The position numbers were made by a program, and so were the translations under genes. A stretch of 35,000 nucleotides of DNA from Hirudo medicinalis. Lineage: Eukaryota > Annelida > Clitellata > Hirudinida > Hirudinidae. The stretch's first letter is position 1, and every line of letters begins with the position of its first letter. Under the pieces are notes generated by a model. That model had not been told where the DNA came from. It ran no database searches and was given only the letters and a program-made list of their open reading frames with translations. Below, one piece after another: positions 10,501 through 21,600 of this stretch. The stretch is from the NCBI GenBank assembly GCA_011800805.1, contig MPNW01000785.1, forward strand, positions 5,075 to 40,074, given 5' to 3'.

Positions 10501-13500
10501 TCTAAACGATTAAACTGAAATATAAATGAAAAACAAACAAATCATAATGTACGACATTGTTGTCCGACCTTGCCAGACCGACTTCCTCCTCATCATCCTC
10601 AAGGACATGGTGAACGCCTTCCCGGATGTCAGGGTCGTCCTCATGTCCGCTACCATTGACACCGAAGCCTTCTGCAAGTACTTCGGCGGCTGCCCCGTCG
10701 TCGAGGTCAGCGGGAGGGTTCATCGGGTGAAAGGTCGGTTTAACCCCGCCGCTGATTGGGACTGAATTAGAGTTTTTGATTTGTTTATTTGAAGTTAGAA
10801 AAAATGAAAAAGTCGTGTCTGTTTGGCACATAGTCATTGTTGTTATTGTCATCAGCGATTCACAATTCATTCGGGCATTGCGATCATTTCGAATATTAAT
10901 GTATTCTGATAATGTTATGATTATTATTGTTATTATTATTATTAGTAGTAGTAGTAGTAGTAGTAGCATTAGTATTAGTATTGTTATTAATTAGCATGTG
11001 TAAATGCTAGAGTTCTTCCTGGAGGATGTTGTTGAGATGCTGAACTTCAACCCTCCCCCTGTCGACAGGAGGAAAAGGGAGGAAGACGACGACTGCTTCA
11101 TGGACGAGAAGGAGGTCAGATATCAACCTTATTAGCGCCCTCTGACCTTTTGGTCAAATGGTCAATTCTAAAACTAGAAGTCCTAATTGAAGATGACACT
11201 AATTCATTATTTATAAGTTAAAATGTTTATTGTTATTCTAATTGACATCAACTGTTGTTACCTGTTAACCTATTATTACCTATTAACCTGTTATTACCTG
11301 CTAACCTATTATTACCTGTCCGTAACCCAGGAGAACTGCAACCTCCACATCGGGGAGGAATATAGCCAAAGGACGAGGAATGCCATGGCTCGGATTAGTG
11401 AGAAAGAGCACTGCTTCGAGCTGGTCGAGGTAGTCAGTCAATATTAATGACTTCATGAATAATTTATCGATGTGTTATATATATATATAACTTGTCGTCG
11501 GCTTACAAATGCAGGCCCTCATCAGCCACATAACGACGCTGAAGGTCGAAGGAGCCATACTCGTCTTCCTGTCTGGCTGGAACATCATCTTCTCACTCTA
11601 CAAGTACCTGCTCCAGAGACCTGCCTTTGGTTGGTGATGATGATGATGATGGCGATGATGTTAGGTCATCGCGGGCTTCTCATCTTACAAATACTGAACG
11701 CACGCTCGCTAACCTAAACATGTAACATTGGTTGCTTCATTGCTTTGGCTTGTTATTGTGGTTGTTAATATTTAATTAGTTAGTTAGTCAGTTGTTACCG
11801 TTGAGTCATTGTCGCCGTCATCGTTTGCAATCAGGGAGCTCGAGGTTCCTCATCCTGCCGTTGCACTCGCAGATACCCCGGGAAGACCAGCGGAAGGTCT
11901 TCCACCCTCCCCCGCGCGGAATTACCAAGGTCGGTGATGATGATGACTTCTTTGACTGATGGTGATGATGATTTCGGTTGTGTTTTATATTAGTGAGAAT
12001 AACCATGGACTGTGAATGACGGAAATGGTGGTCATTATGATGACGACGATCGTCGTCAAGATGGCGATGTTGACTGCATCACCTTTAATAATTGCACACC
12101 TTCGTCAGGTGATCCTGTCGACGAACATAGCAGAGTCGAGCATCACAATCAACGACGTCGTATTCGTCATCGACTTCTGCAAGTGGGTCGCCTTTTTGTC
12201 GTCTTCGCTAATAAATTGCCGATGACTTTTATTCTACGAATTGAAAGTAGCTGTTTTAAATTAATGGATTGCCTTGAGTTACGATTTTATAAACAATTAA
12301 AATTTATTTATCAATCAACTTATTCATAATTGATTGTTACGAACAAAAACGTTGAACTGTCATCAGGGTCAAGATGAAAATGTTCACCTCACACAACAAC
12401 ATGACCAACTATGCCACGATGTGGTGCTCGAAGACCAACCTCGAGCAGAGGAGGGGCAGGGCCGGCAGAGTCCAACCCGGGTACTGCTACTACCTGTGCT
12501 CTAAGGAGAGATTCAGCAGGTTGGTTCAAACAAGCAATTGAAAAGTTGAAGGACTGCAAAATTGGACTTGACTGATATTTTGCTTATTGCTTTTGGATAT
12601 CTGTCTAATGATGATGATGATGATCGTTGTTGTCGTTAATGTTTTCATTCTGGTTGTTGCCTTGTTGGAATCATCCTCTCCCTATTGGATGCTGATCGTC
12701 GATTCTCCGCCCACAGGTTGGACGAATATTCATGTCCCGAGATCTTGAGGAGTCCCCTGCACGAGCTGTGCCTGTCAATCAAACTGCTGGGTCTCGGCCA
12801 CATTGGTCGGTTCTTGGGCAAAGCCATCCAGCCTCCTCCCATTGACTCGGTCATAGAAGCTGAAGCCCTACTCAGAGGTCAAGAAATAATATTAATAACA
12901 TGCTGGTGTTGTTGTAATTGCATTTGGAAACATTTATTATTTAGTTTAATGATATTAAATTGACCAATTCACCTTATTATTATTATTATTATTATTATTA
13001 TTGTTGTTGTTATTATTATTATTAATACTGAAACCGATTCAGTTTTTCTTAACGATCTTTACCTTCTTCGCCGTCAGCTCGTAATATTGCAGTTGTTGTC
13101 ATTGTTGTAGTTGTAATATTGTTGTAATGTTGCCATCATTGTTGTAGCTGTAATGTTGTCTTTGTTGTCATTGCACAGAAATGAAGGCCCTCGACAAGTC
13201 AGGTCAGTTGACCACGCTCGGTCGAATCCTTGCCAGGCTGCCCATTGAACCTAGGCTGGGGAAGATGATAATTTATGCCTGCATATTCAGGTGAGTGATG
13301 ATAATTTATGCAAATTCATGTGGGTGGTGATAATGGCATCATTGGTGACGTTAATAACGACATTGCTCTCTCTTGTTAGTCGGACAGTGCGAGCAGGTCT
13401 TAGGTGCCTTCGATTTGTGTGGATAAAGTTATTAAAATTAATACAAGCAGCACTATTGGAATCCTACCAAATTCACGAATGGAGAATGTGCTCTGTCGAG

Positions 13501-15557
13501 CCATCACCGATTTTACCATTCGGAAGTTGCTCTGACGTCAATGCCCCCACGTTTTTCCAGGTGTGCCGACGCCGCTTGCACCATTGCGGCCAGCACCACC
13601 TACTCCGAGCCCTTCGTCCTTTCCATGGACAAGAGGCGCCTGGAGTGGATGCACAAGAGTCTTTCCGGGGACAGACGAAGCGACCACTGCGCCCTGCTCA
13701 ATGCTTTCCAGTCGTGGTTTGAAGCCAAGTGAGTGCTGGTCTGATTGAGGTTGTTGTGATTGACCGGTTGATCAATCACTGTTGTTGAGAAACATTATCG
13801 ATTATTATTATCATAATTTATTACGGCCATTTTCTACTTAATATTCGAATTAGTTGCAGTTTATTGGAAGGAACGAGAAACTGTGTCTTTTGCTTATTTG
13901 TACTTTTACTCTTAATTTTGATGTTAGCCACGAAAGCTGTTATTATTATCATTATTATTATTATTGTTATTGTTATTATGGCCATGAAAGCTATTATTAT
14001 TATCATTATTATTATTATATTAAAAGTAATTATTTGCTTATTTATTTATCAGAACTTTTGGCGACCACCAAGAGATGAGTTTCTGCGAGAACCAATCGTT
14101 GAACTTGCAAACGCTACGCATGACCAATGAGGCGAAGGTGATTCATTCGATGTGCTCTGACCAATAGCAGCACAGGCGATACCATGATGACATTGTTAAA
14201 ATTACAACTAGTAATGCCATTAATTAAGTCGCACAATTGAACAATTGTAACTTTAAATTCTATCTATCACCTATCTATCTATTTTATTGATTATTATGTT
14301 ATTTATATTGACTATTATATTATTTATAATTATAACTGATTTTAATTATAACTAATTTACTTTTCCACCTGAAAATTTTTTTCCCCTTCCTCTCAGAACC
14401 AACTCTCCAGCATCCTGAAGAACGTCGGCTTTCCAGACGAGTGCTTCAGCCCGACCAGGTACCACTTCAGAGGAGAGGATTCAAATCTCGACACGGTTCG
14501 TTGATTTTTCCCTTTCTACCTCGAGCGAAACGAGGAGATGACATTGGTTTTATGGTCGAAGTGGATTTCATTTCTGGCGGACGTGATATTGTCTGACAAT
14601 GACAATTTATCGGTTGATTTCTTCAGAGCGGTCATCAGGCAGATCTCGGTCTCCATGACCACTGTTAATAATTGTTAAATTTTTAGTGAGAAGGTCTAGT
14701 TTTTAAAAACTTTGAGGGTGGAAATTGGTGGCTTAGATTCTTGCAAATTGATTTAAATTGGCGTGCAGGTTGGCCGAATGGGTTGCGTTCCTGCATGCGG
14801 TCGTAATAGCAACAGTCGTAATGTGTCGTGTTCACAACCCAGCCTGCACCACCAGGGAGCGCCCTCGGGTAGGGGCGCTATATAAATGGTAGATCGATTA
14901 TAGTGCCTTCACATCCCATTGGGATACAAAAAGGCACTCAAAAATATCGGCTAAATACACATAAATATATTATAATTCGGACGTTTCCATCGGTCTGTAA
15001 TATCGAAATGTTTAATTTGTGGGGAATTTAAAAGTCTGAGGGATGCCACGAAAATAATCAAATACTCTACCTCTATTACATTCTCGATTTCCAAATCCCT
15101 CGCAGCTTCTGACTCTGCTCGGCCTGGGCTTCTACCCGAACGTCTGCTTCCACAAGGACAAGAGGAAGCTCATCACCTCCGACAATAGGGTCGCGCTCGT
15201 GCACAAGTCCTCCGTTAACTGCTCCAACGCAGAGATCAGCTTTCCTTTTCCGTTCTTCATATTCACAGAGAAAGTGAGAGTCGAAGTTGTTCGTGCATGG
15301 GCAGAGGTGTGGGGATGATGGTGATGGTGGATGATAATGGTGGCAGTGGATGATGATGGTGATGATGATGGTGATGATAATAGTGGTGATGGATGATGAT
15401 GATGATGGTGATGATAATGGTGGTGGTGATGGATGATATTAAGTTCACTCTTTCACCTAGGTTGATTGGATTCCAAAATTATCATATTGGCTAGTTGTTG
15501 GTGATCACTTTGGGATTGATATTATTTTGAATCATCAGTTCATTGATAGATGGAATT

Positions 15558-15595
<38 letters not shown>

Positions 15596-17563
15596 CGTGG
15601 CGACTGAACATCTGTTTGTGCACATCTGATTACCTGCTGTCTTCTGCACCCTGTTACTGTCAAACTCAAAATCATCATCACCATCATTATCATCATCATC
15701 ATCATCACTACACGGATACTGTAATCATCATTTTCAGATACGAACAAAAGCCATTGCCTGTAAGCAGATGACCATGATGACTCCAATTCAGCTCCTTCTC
15801 TTTGCTTCGAGGTCCGTCAAATTCGACGGAGAAGCCGTCGTCCTCGACAATTGGTGAGTGGGTCTCTGCCGACATCATCGTCGTCGCCATAATCTTATCA
15901 CGACATTTTGCCATAATACCGCCACTTCATTGACGACATCATCCATCAGCCATGCCTTTGCCTTACCACTACGAGTAGTGACCTAGTTCTGCTGCCACCA
16001 CCATCATCATTATCATCATCATCATCAACACCACAGTTGATATGTTTGTTAGATCTCAAGAACCAATTATCATCATCATCGTCGTCGTCATCATCACAGG
16101 ATAAGCCTCAGGATGGATCCAACTGTGGCTGCAAAAATCGTTGCCCTCCGACCTGCCCTGGAAAATCTCGTCACCAAGGCAACGGCCGACCCAGACAGCA
16201 TCGACCGTCTGGGCAGCCTCGACCAGAGACTGGTCCGATTGGTCAGGGAACTATCGTCTCCTCGAGCTGCCAGTTTCGGGTTTGAATCCAGTGATGGAGA
16301 GTTAGTAAATGGGGTGACGGCGATGATGATTATGATGATGGCGGTGATGATGATGATTATGATGATGGTGCGGAGAACGTGTGGGTAGTTTCATCACAGA
16401 TGTGAGTGTTGTCGGTAGATTGAATGGTCGATGGGGGTTCGACGACAAATGCATTCGATGTATAAATTTGACGATGACAAATGCTGGACGAGCAGTGGAT
16501 TTATTTATGAATCAGTCTGATTGAAGACAGTATTCTCTTGGCTAAGGTTCATTGCTTGATTTGTATGATGGTTGACAAAATAAAAGAAGCCAGAAGACTA
16601 AGTCTAACAAACATTGATACTCCTTACAGACCACCGTTGAAAAAGCAATGTCTCGAAGATCCGGGCTGTTACGTCAGCAGCAATTACCACTCCGAGTTAG
16701 GAAGCCACCGGAATTCGAGTTTTGGAGGATTTCCAAATAACAGACTCCGAGCAAATTTTGGAAGTTACAATCCGAGCTACGATCTGCCGACGTCCGGAAG
16801 GTTTCAGAATTTCCAACAGCCCGACGAGGGCAGGTATTCGAGCCTCGATCAGAACTATTCACTTTTCCAAAGCTTTTCGACATCTGCAAGCACCACGAGC
16901 TTTCCATTGCCCGCTCCTCCGGCTCCAAATTCCGACCGTCGCCCGCAAATGAGTTATGGCACGAACTCGCTCCTGCCAAATCTTAAGCAAGGTTCAAAAT
17001 GTCAAGAACTTCAGTTCGTTCTTCCATCGTACGCAAGTGCAGGCCGAGCTTTAACTGGCGACGTGAAGATGGAAACATGCTCGGACGTGGAGTCCGAAGT
17101 GCAGGTTCTCGGCGCGAAAGAGTCTTTGAGTCCTGTCGGATTCGCTCAGAGTTTTTCGTATGCCCCTCCGCTGCTGCAAAACTTTTCGGACATCAAAATC
17201 TCCGAGGGTTTTGTCGATGCTTCTGCATTGGGCGACATGATGAGGCCCAGCTACACAAATTGTCAAGCATCTTCAACCACTGTACAATTGGCGAGTGATT
17301 CGCAATCTTTGGACCCGAGGGTTTATCGGAACGCATTTCCTCGGACGAACGTCCAAAGCTACTCCTCGCTTGGCCCGTCTCTGAACTCCACAATAAGTAG
17401 CAATTCGGGTACTTCTGCAGCCCCAGCCACCCTTCCGAACTTCAGAATGAGGAACATGGCACCAAACCATCAATCGAGCCCCAGCAACCAGTACACGCCC
17501 TTCATGAACCCTGCCCTTTCGAGAACCCGATTCAGACTGAGAATGCCCGGCCCGACCAGGTAA
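4732..17563 (+). CDS. DHX9: ATP-dependent RNA helicase A (DHX9 / maleless), DEAH-box, complete
   Basis: 3'-5' RNA/DNA helicase; in animals it acts in the nucleus on structured RNA, in transcription and in dosage compensation (fly maleless). I reconstruct 28 exons, 4347 nt, 1448 aa: 4732-4842, 5019-5159, 5476-5545, 5919-5989, 6559-6698, 8032-8078, 8313-8446, 8883-9182, 9539-9613, 9797-9988, 10108-10249, 10364-10446, 10577-10733, 11011-11114, 11331-11429, 11515-11629, 11835-11929, 12109-12182, 12367-12519, 12717-12877, 13179-13290, 13561-13728, 14053-14137, 14397-14495, 15106-15273, 15738-15853, 16100-16300, 16630-17563. All introns are GT-AG and phases agree. dsRBD1 is about residues 1-72 (start [11 protein letters not shown]), dsRBD2 about 144-225, then a [11 protein letters not shown] linker. 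Walker A GETGSGKT is 394-401, DEIH 494-497, SAT 526-528 and motif [10 protein letters not shown] 744-751; HA2 and OB-fold regions follow. The last exon gives a 311-residue Ser/Asn/Pro/Phe-rich tail without RGG repeats. The final intron is the least certain. Confidence 0.95.
5374..5425. repeat. AT-dinucleotide microsatellite in DHX9 intron 2
   Basis: Almost pure TA repeat with one GTA and a few TTA interruptions, about 50 bases before the acceptor of exon 3. Confidence 0.85.
5990..6395. repeat. ATT/GTT triplet tract and 38-bp minisatellite filling DHX9 intron 4
   Basis: The donor of intron 4 (GTATTT at 5990) is immediately followed by an ATT run. From about 6072 to 6390 a higher-order unit of 38 bp (GATATTATTATT, then four GTT triplets, GCT, then an ATT/ACT block) recurs about eight times with few differences. 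One undetermined base lies at 6190, so the array length in the assembly may be wrong. Confidence 0.9.
6440..6468 (+). repeat. ACA triplet microsatellite in DHX9 intron 4
   Basis: An AATAAA followed by an (ACA)n run of about eight units, preceded by TTTTGTAAGAGACGTC. It resembles a retroposon tail, but no head could be recognised. Confidence 0.5.
7120..7269 (+). other. Small intronic open frame (49 codons) in DHX9 intron 5
   Basis: An ATG-initiated frame of 49 codons lies inside the 1.3-kb intron 5 (6699-8031). It begins [19 protein letters not shown] and is preceded by a less AT-rich stretch (6950-7120). It has the feel of coding sequence (amphipathic, balanced composition), but I recognise no family and it ends in TGA. 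It could be the first exon of a nested gene, a transposon remnant or chance. Confidence 0.2.
7501..7790. repeat. AAT/GAT/ATT microsatellite cluster in DHX9 intron 5
   Basis: AAT units (7501-7524) turn into AATGAT and then pure GAT (to about 7567). After a short gap come ATT/TAATTATT tracts (7590-7720) and AAT units again (7750-7777). Non-coding. Confidence 0.85.
8213..8298. repeat. 21-bp tandem repeat (about 4 copies) before DHX9 exon 7
   Basis: A unit of 21 bases, ACATTAACATATTATAATTC plus one base, recurs four times with point differences, ending about 15 bases upstream of the acceptor at 8311-8312. The branch point of this intron probably lies inside the repeat. Confidence 0.8.
8449..8572. 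repeat. 16-bp minisatellite starting at the exon 7 donor of DHX9
   Basis: The unit GAATGAATGGTTGAGT recurs about eight times, with C/T and A/G variants. It begins directly after the donor GTGAGT (8447-8452), and each unit carries GAGTGAATG, which resembles a donor core. Confidence 0.9.
9466..9530. repeat. ATC triplet microsatellite adjoining the DHX9 exon 9 acceptor
   Basis: TCATCATCATC units with GTC and AAC interruptions run up to about eight bases before the acceptor AG at 9537-9538, where a polypyrimidine tract would be expected. Confidence 0.85.
10001..10086. repeat. TA-rich microsatellite filling DHX9 intron 10
   Basis: Intron 10 (9989-10107) consists almost wholly of TATA/GTATATA units between its donor and the acceptor CATATACAG. 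Confidence 0.85.
10914..10985. repeat. ATT/AGT triplet microsatellite in DHX9 intron 13
   Basis: ATT units pass into AGT units (GTAGTAGTAGTAGTAG) and back into ATT, just upstream of the exon 14 acceptor at 11009-11010. Confidence 0.85.
11252..11324. repeat. TTATTACCTATTAACC-type repeat before DHX9 exon 15
   Basis: An imperfect unit of about 19 bases, related to CCTATTATTACCTGTTAA, occurs three to four times directly upstream of the acceptor at 11329-11330. Confidence 0.7.
12971..13025. repeat. ATT/GTT triplet microsatellite in DHX9 intron 20
   Basis: TTATTATTATT run with a short GTT block; non-coding. Confidence 0.85.
13938..14022. repeat. Duplicated ATT triplet block in DHX9 intron 22
   Basis: The segment GCCA(C/T)GAAAGCT followed by TATTATTATC and an ATT run occurs twice, about 60 bases apart. 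This suggests a local tandem duplication of a microsatellite with its flank. Confidence 0.75.
14760..14965 (+). repeat. tRNA-derived SINE (copy A) in DHX9 intron 24
   Basis: The head is tRNA-like: a 7-bp acceptor-type stem (GTGCAGG at 14763-14769 with CCTGCAC at 14843-14849), a perfect-looking A box TGGCCGAATGG (14771-14781) and a B-box-like TGTTCACAACC (14829-14839). The wide A-B spacing resembles a tRNA with a long variable arm (Leu/Ser type). The body contains two hairpins (about 14857-14880 and 14902-14938) and ends in ATACACATAAATA. A second copy of the body lies inverted at 33000-33140, showing that this is a dispersed family. Confidence 0.8.
15300..15440. repeat. GATGGTGATGATAATGGTGG-type array in DHX9 intron 25
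   Basis: Imperfect GAT/GGT triplet mixture with repeated GATGGTGATGATAAT and GGTGGATGATGAT phrases, starting about 25 bases after the exon 25 donor. Confidence 0.8.
15556..15596. repeat. GAT triplet microsatellite
   Basis: About 12 uninterrupted GAT units in DHX9 intron 25. Confidence 0.9.
15671..15707. repeat. ATC triplet microsatellite
   Basis: ATC units with ACC and TTATC interruptions, about 30 bases before the exon 26 acceptor (15736-15737). It is the strand complement of the GAT array at 15556-15596, so the two could pair in the pre-mRNA. Confidence 0.85.
15998..16098. repeat. ATC/GTC triplet arrays abutting the DHX9 exon 27 acceptor
   Basis: Two blocks of ATC triplets (about 16001-16026 and 16067-16096), the second with a GTC run, lead directly into the acceptor CATCACAG at 16098-16099. 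Confidence 0.85.
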
Positions 17564-18660
17564 CTCACGGTCAGCTCCCGAATTTCACTTTCTAGTCTTC
17601 GAGAGCTTGGAATAGTGGTCGGATCGCATTGGCAGGGAATATGGCAAGCCAAAGTTGCTCTCAGAATTATTGCTTCCAACGTTTTGTTGGTGAAATTTTC
17701 ATGTGCGATTGTTTTTATTTGTTTACGTCGGGGGGGGGTCAGGAGGTGCCCCTATTTATGTTAAGATTCGATTTATGAACGACTTAGCTTTGTGTTGACT
17801 CCATCGGCTTCAATTGACGAAACAAAGATTGCTGAATTGCAGAGCCAATAGAGCTAGTAACAATAATTCAACCAATGGAACTAGTAATAATAATAATAAT
17901 AATAATAATTCAACCAATGGAACTAGTAACAATAACAATGATTCAAATTCTCAGAAGATCGACCACGTTTGCCCAAAATTTGATGCTAACCATAGTTATT
18001 GTACCACGCTTGGTCGTGTGGGGTTAGGGTTCCGTGCACCGAGCTTCCGATTCTGGGCAATTCGTAGTTTCAGCAAACCTGATTGCAACTGCATCCAGTC
18101 TGCAGATTTCTACAAAGCACTCACAAATTCTTGCATTTCGATGTCGGTAACTTAAGCTTAGTAGTTCGTCCTGCAGTTCATTCCTCAGCCACTGAAAACC
18201 CAGGTAAGGGAACAATGCTAAATCACAACTCGGAAGCGGGTAAGAATTGACTTACCGAGGATAAAACATCCGATATATTATTTGATGCCTTGCAAACTAT
18301 TTATTATTATCGTCGAACAGTACATCGCTCGAATATCGTTGTCAACAACTAGAAGAAAGGTCCTTTAACTCAGTATGACATTAAGCAGACAAGTTCAATT
18401 AAAGTCATCAATCAAAAGCTTGTCCTCGTCACCACTATTTTGGTTCATTGTAATCACCCCAGAAAATGTGAACACTGTTTCAGTTAAATCTGGCTACATA
18501 CAAGCAATGCAAGCCTACACTGATTGCATATATAACAGCTTATTAATTATGATGATTTTTGGATCAAGATGAGTCTTAAATAAGATACGGGCGTTACAGC
18601 CACTGCAGCACCGACGTATTTTTAAGCAAGCGATTCCAGATGAACTTTCAACTCCAGAGG
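17564..18660. other. Convergent 3' region between DHX9 and UBAP1
   Basis: About 1.1 kb separates the two facing stop codons. It contains a G run (about 17731-17739), a small duplication around an AAT microsatellite (17856-17945, phrase ATTCAACCAATGGAACTAGTAA repeated) and an Asn-rich open frame that looks non-coding. A strong donor-like CAG-GTAAGG occurs at 18201-18209 (+). No canonical AATAAA was found close to either stop codon in the appropriate orientation. A minus-strand TTTATT complement occurs near 18299. Confidence 0.4.
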
Positions 18661-21600
18661 TCACTGCTGGGTCAAGATGTTCAAAGTTAATTCTTCATTG
18701 AGTTCAGAAATCTTCAGGGCCTCGTGGATGTCTTCGGCAGGGAATCCCATGACGTGGAAGATCCCAAAGACTCTTAAGTACTTATCAGCCTGCATTGGAC
18801 ATTGGTATGGGTGTATTAAAAGCTACCAATATTTTCAAAATTATATCAAATATCAAAGCTCTCTATCAGATGATATTATTAGCCATTAGTATTTGACGAT
18901 GTTGTTGCGAGCGATGTTACCGACACCTGTTCGGGAATGCCGTCGACGTAAAGGAAGCAGTCTTCGGTGGCTCTGGGGTCGTGACCTTTCGAAATGAAGT
19001 CCTGAATGAATCTCAAACGAGACGTCACCTGCACGACATTCGTCAGACTGTCACAATTTTTCAATTGCAATTGATGCAATGATTAATTTGGTAGAAATCA
19101 TTATTGGTTACTAATAAATTAATGACCGGCCCATTATTAATGTTGTTATTTTGTTGTTGTTTCTTAACATGCAACGCTTGATTATTTAAGCCAATGGCAA
19201 GTAGTGACAAGGTTTTGTCGCTCACTTTGCTTTCGTCGGCTCCAAACCTCGCCACAAACTTCTCGACGAGCTCCTTCTCGAATCCGACTTTGTTCAGTGC
19301 TTCGACGAACTGAACGTCTCTGTTGAGCTTCTGATCGGTCGGTGGTGGCAGTTGGTGATTGTGATTATGATGATGATGATGAGGCGAGCGGGCTTTTGAA
19401 GCCATGTCACTGCTTTCCAGGACTACTCTAGTGGCTGCTTTCTATAAGGATTTTTCAATATTTTTGGTAAATCACTGAAAATTGAATCCATTGAGCTCCA
19501 TCATCATTTTCATCGTCATAACAACAATAGTAATAACAACAATAACATATCATAATAACCTCACGATGAAGTGGCGGTGTGTGCCTCCCGTAGAGATTCA
19601 AATTTTGAACTAAATAACTGGAAATGCCAACACCGGACGATCCGGGCGGCAGACGCTTCTCGGCCTCGGAGTTTTCCGTGCAGACGTCCGAGGCTACCAT
19701 GTCCGGGGTGCTCTTGGCGTGCCGAAGATTCGACTGCAAGGGCTGCTCCGACGGTGCGTCGACGGCCGACGACGTGTTTGCAGTACTCACATGGTATTTG
19801 TTGTAGTAGAAGTTCTGGGCAATGGAGATGTTGTTTTGGTGGGTGTTATAATTTTGAGATGATTCCACAGGAAGCCTATTGAAGTCAGCAGAAGAGTTCT
19901 TGTTGGATGTGATGTTGGACATTTGATACTGATGCTGAGGATGAGATACCTGGGGGTACAAAATGCCACCGGTCACTCCTGGTCCTAATTGAGTCTGTGG
20001 AAGGTAGCTGGGTAGATATGCCCGAGGACCACCCCACCATTGGTTTTGCATCTCAATCGACATTTGTGGGTTGGAAGTTGTCTGAATGTTCGGAGCAACT
20101 GCAGAACTCATGACAGAAGTGCTCGAAAGTCCAGGAGCCTGTTGATAGAAGGCCTGCCCTGCGTTCGTGGTTTGCAGTGTGGATTGGGAAAGCTGATTGG
20201 TCGCAAAGAAAACCTTGTCAAGTTCTTCGATGTCGTTGATGACTTTCAGGCTGACATTTTCAAAAGGATCCTGTTCTCGTTCAAAATCTTTGAGGTCGAT
20301 TGCATTCACCTTTGTCTTGTCTGTCGCGTGCTCGGCCAGAAATTTTCTACCCGAAGGGTCGGGGCGCGAGGGAATGAGGATTTCGTCTCCCAATTTTTGA
20401 GCCACACCGATGGCTTGTGCCACGTTTGGGGTCAGATTTTGGGCAGAAGAGTTCCATAAAACTACGGGAGTACTCGATGATATGGAGTGGTTTGTATCCA
20501 CTGGAATGTGGACTGCAGTTTGTGGAACGGAGTTCTGTTGAATTTATGAAAGAGTTGTTGGATGAATTAATTCATTAATGCATTGGTTGCTACTTAAAGA
20601 AATTGTTAATTTATGGGAATTAATTTGGCTAAACAGTCCATCTTCAAACAGTAAGCAAAGATCAATAAAAAAATGGTTTTTGCTAACATTAGTGGATGCT
20701 AGATTTTAATGGCAGAACACTAACGTGATTACAATCACACTAATGGATAATCAGATTGGAATCTCTCTACTAACAGGAGACACATTATTTGTAATTTTGG
20801 TTTTCTGAGCCTCAACAAAGAGTTGAAACTGCCTCTGAAGTTCTGATATCTCAGCATCCCTCCTCCTTTCCTCTTCACATTTCAGGAGGTATTTGTCCTC
20901 AATTGATGAGTCGTACTGCAACAACGACATGACAGTCAGCCAAATCCAGTTGTTCTTATTTAAATCAGTCTTGACATCGTATGTACAGAATATGATTATG
21001 AAATTGAGAACTACCTCCCAAGTAAATGACGTTGAAGACAATAATACTAACGATTAAGACGGTGATCCTTAAGGGGTCATCCATTTATGACATCCATGGG
21101 GAGGGGGAGGGGGTTAGCAGAACATGGACGTCCACAAAAACAATAAACATAGTAAAAATATCTTAAAATAAAACTACTTTTTTAACAATTAGACCCATAA
21201 ATTGTGGATGAGAACTTGAAAATTTTAAACGTAGATGTCGTGAGGGGGCCTCAACACTCAGCTTGTGTGGTCTTGTTGAGAACTCGTGATACCCACATGG
21301 GCATGGAGGGTCATTATACCGGCCTTTAAATTACGGAGATAGATGTGCACTTTATGTTGCTGATGTGTGGATGTCCACAAAAGGGGTGAGGGGTAACTTG
21401 ATGTGGATGCTTGTGGACAGGGGGGGGGGGAAGGGAGGGTACAAAAATACAGTTTTCGTGGACATCATATGTGGATGGCCCCCAACTGTCTACACAAGCC
21501 AAATATTGTATCATACTGTGAATGTGGAGAAATCTGGAGCCTCAATTTTGGTAACTGTCACAGGTGACGACAATCGTATCTATAGTCATAAAATCAAATG

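Noticed and set aside
16301..16388. Read-through C terminus of DHX9 exon 27 with Met-rich residues
   Set aside because: The Met run is an ATG microsatellite; a GTTAGT donor at 16301 and an in-phase acceptor at 16629 join to an exon whose PPLKK start resembles the family.
17814..18155. 113-codon Asn-rich frame after DHX9
   Set aside because: It begins at a TTG, consists largely of an AAT microsatellite translation, and has no recognisable domain; better read as a 3' flank.
18024..18215. Minus-strand frame beginning LGFQWLRNELQDELLSLSY as a further UBAP1 exon
   Set aside because: There is a possible acceptor, but UBAP1 already ends with a complete second UBA and a stop at 18661-18663.
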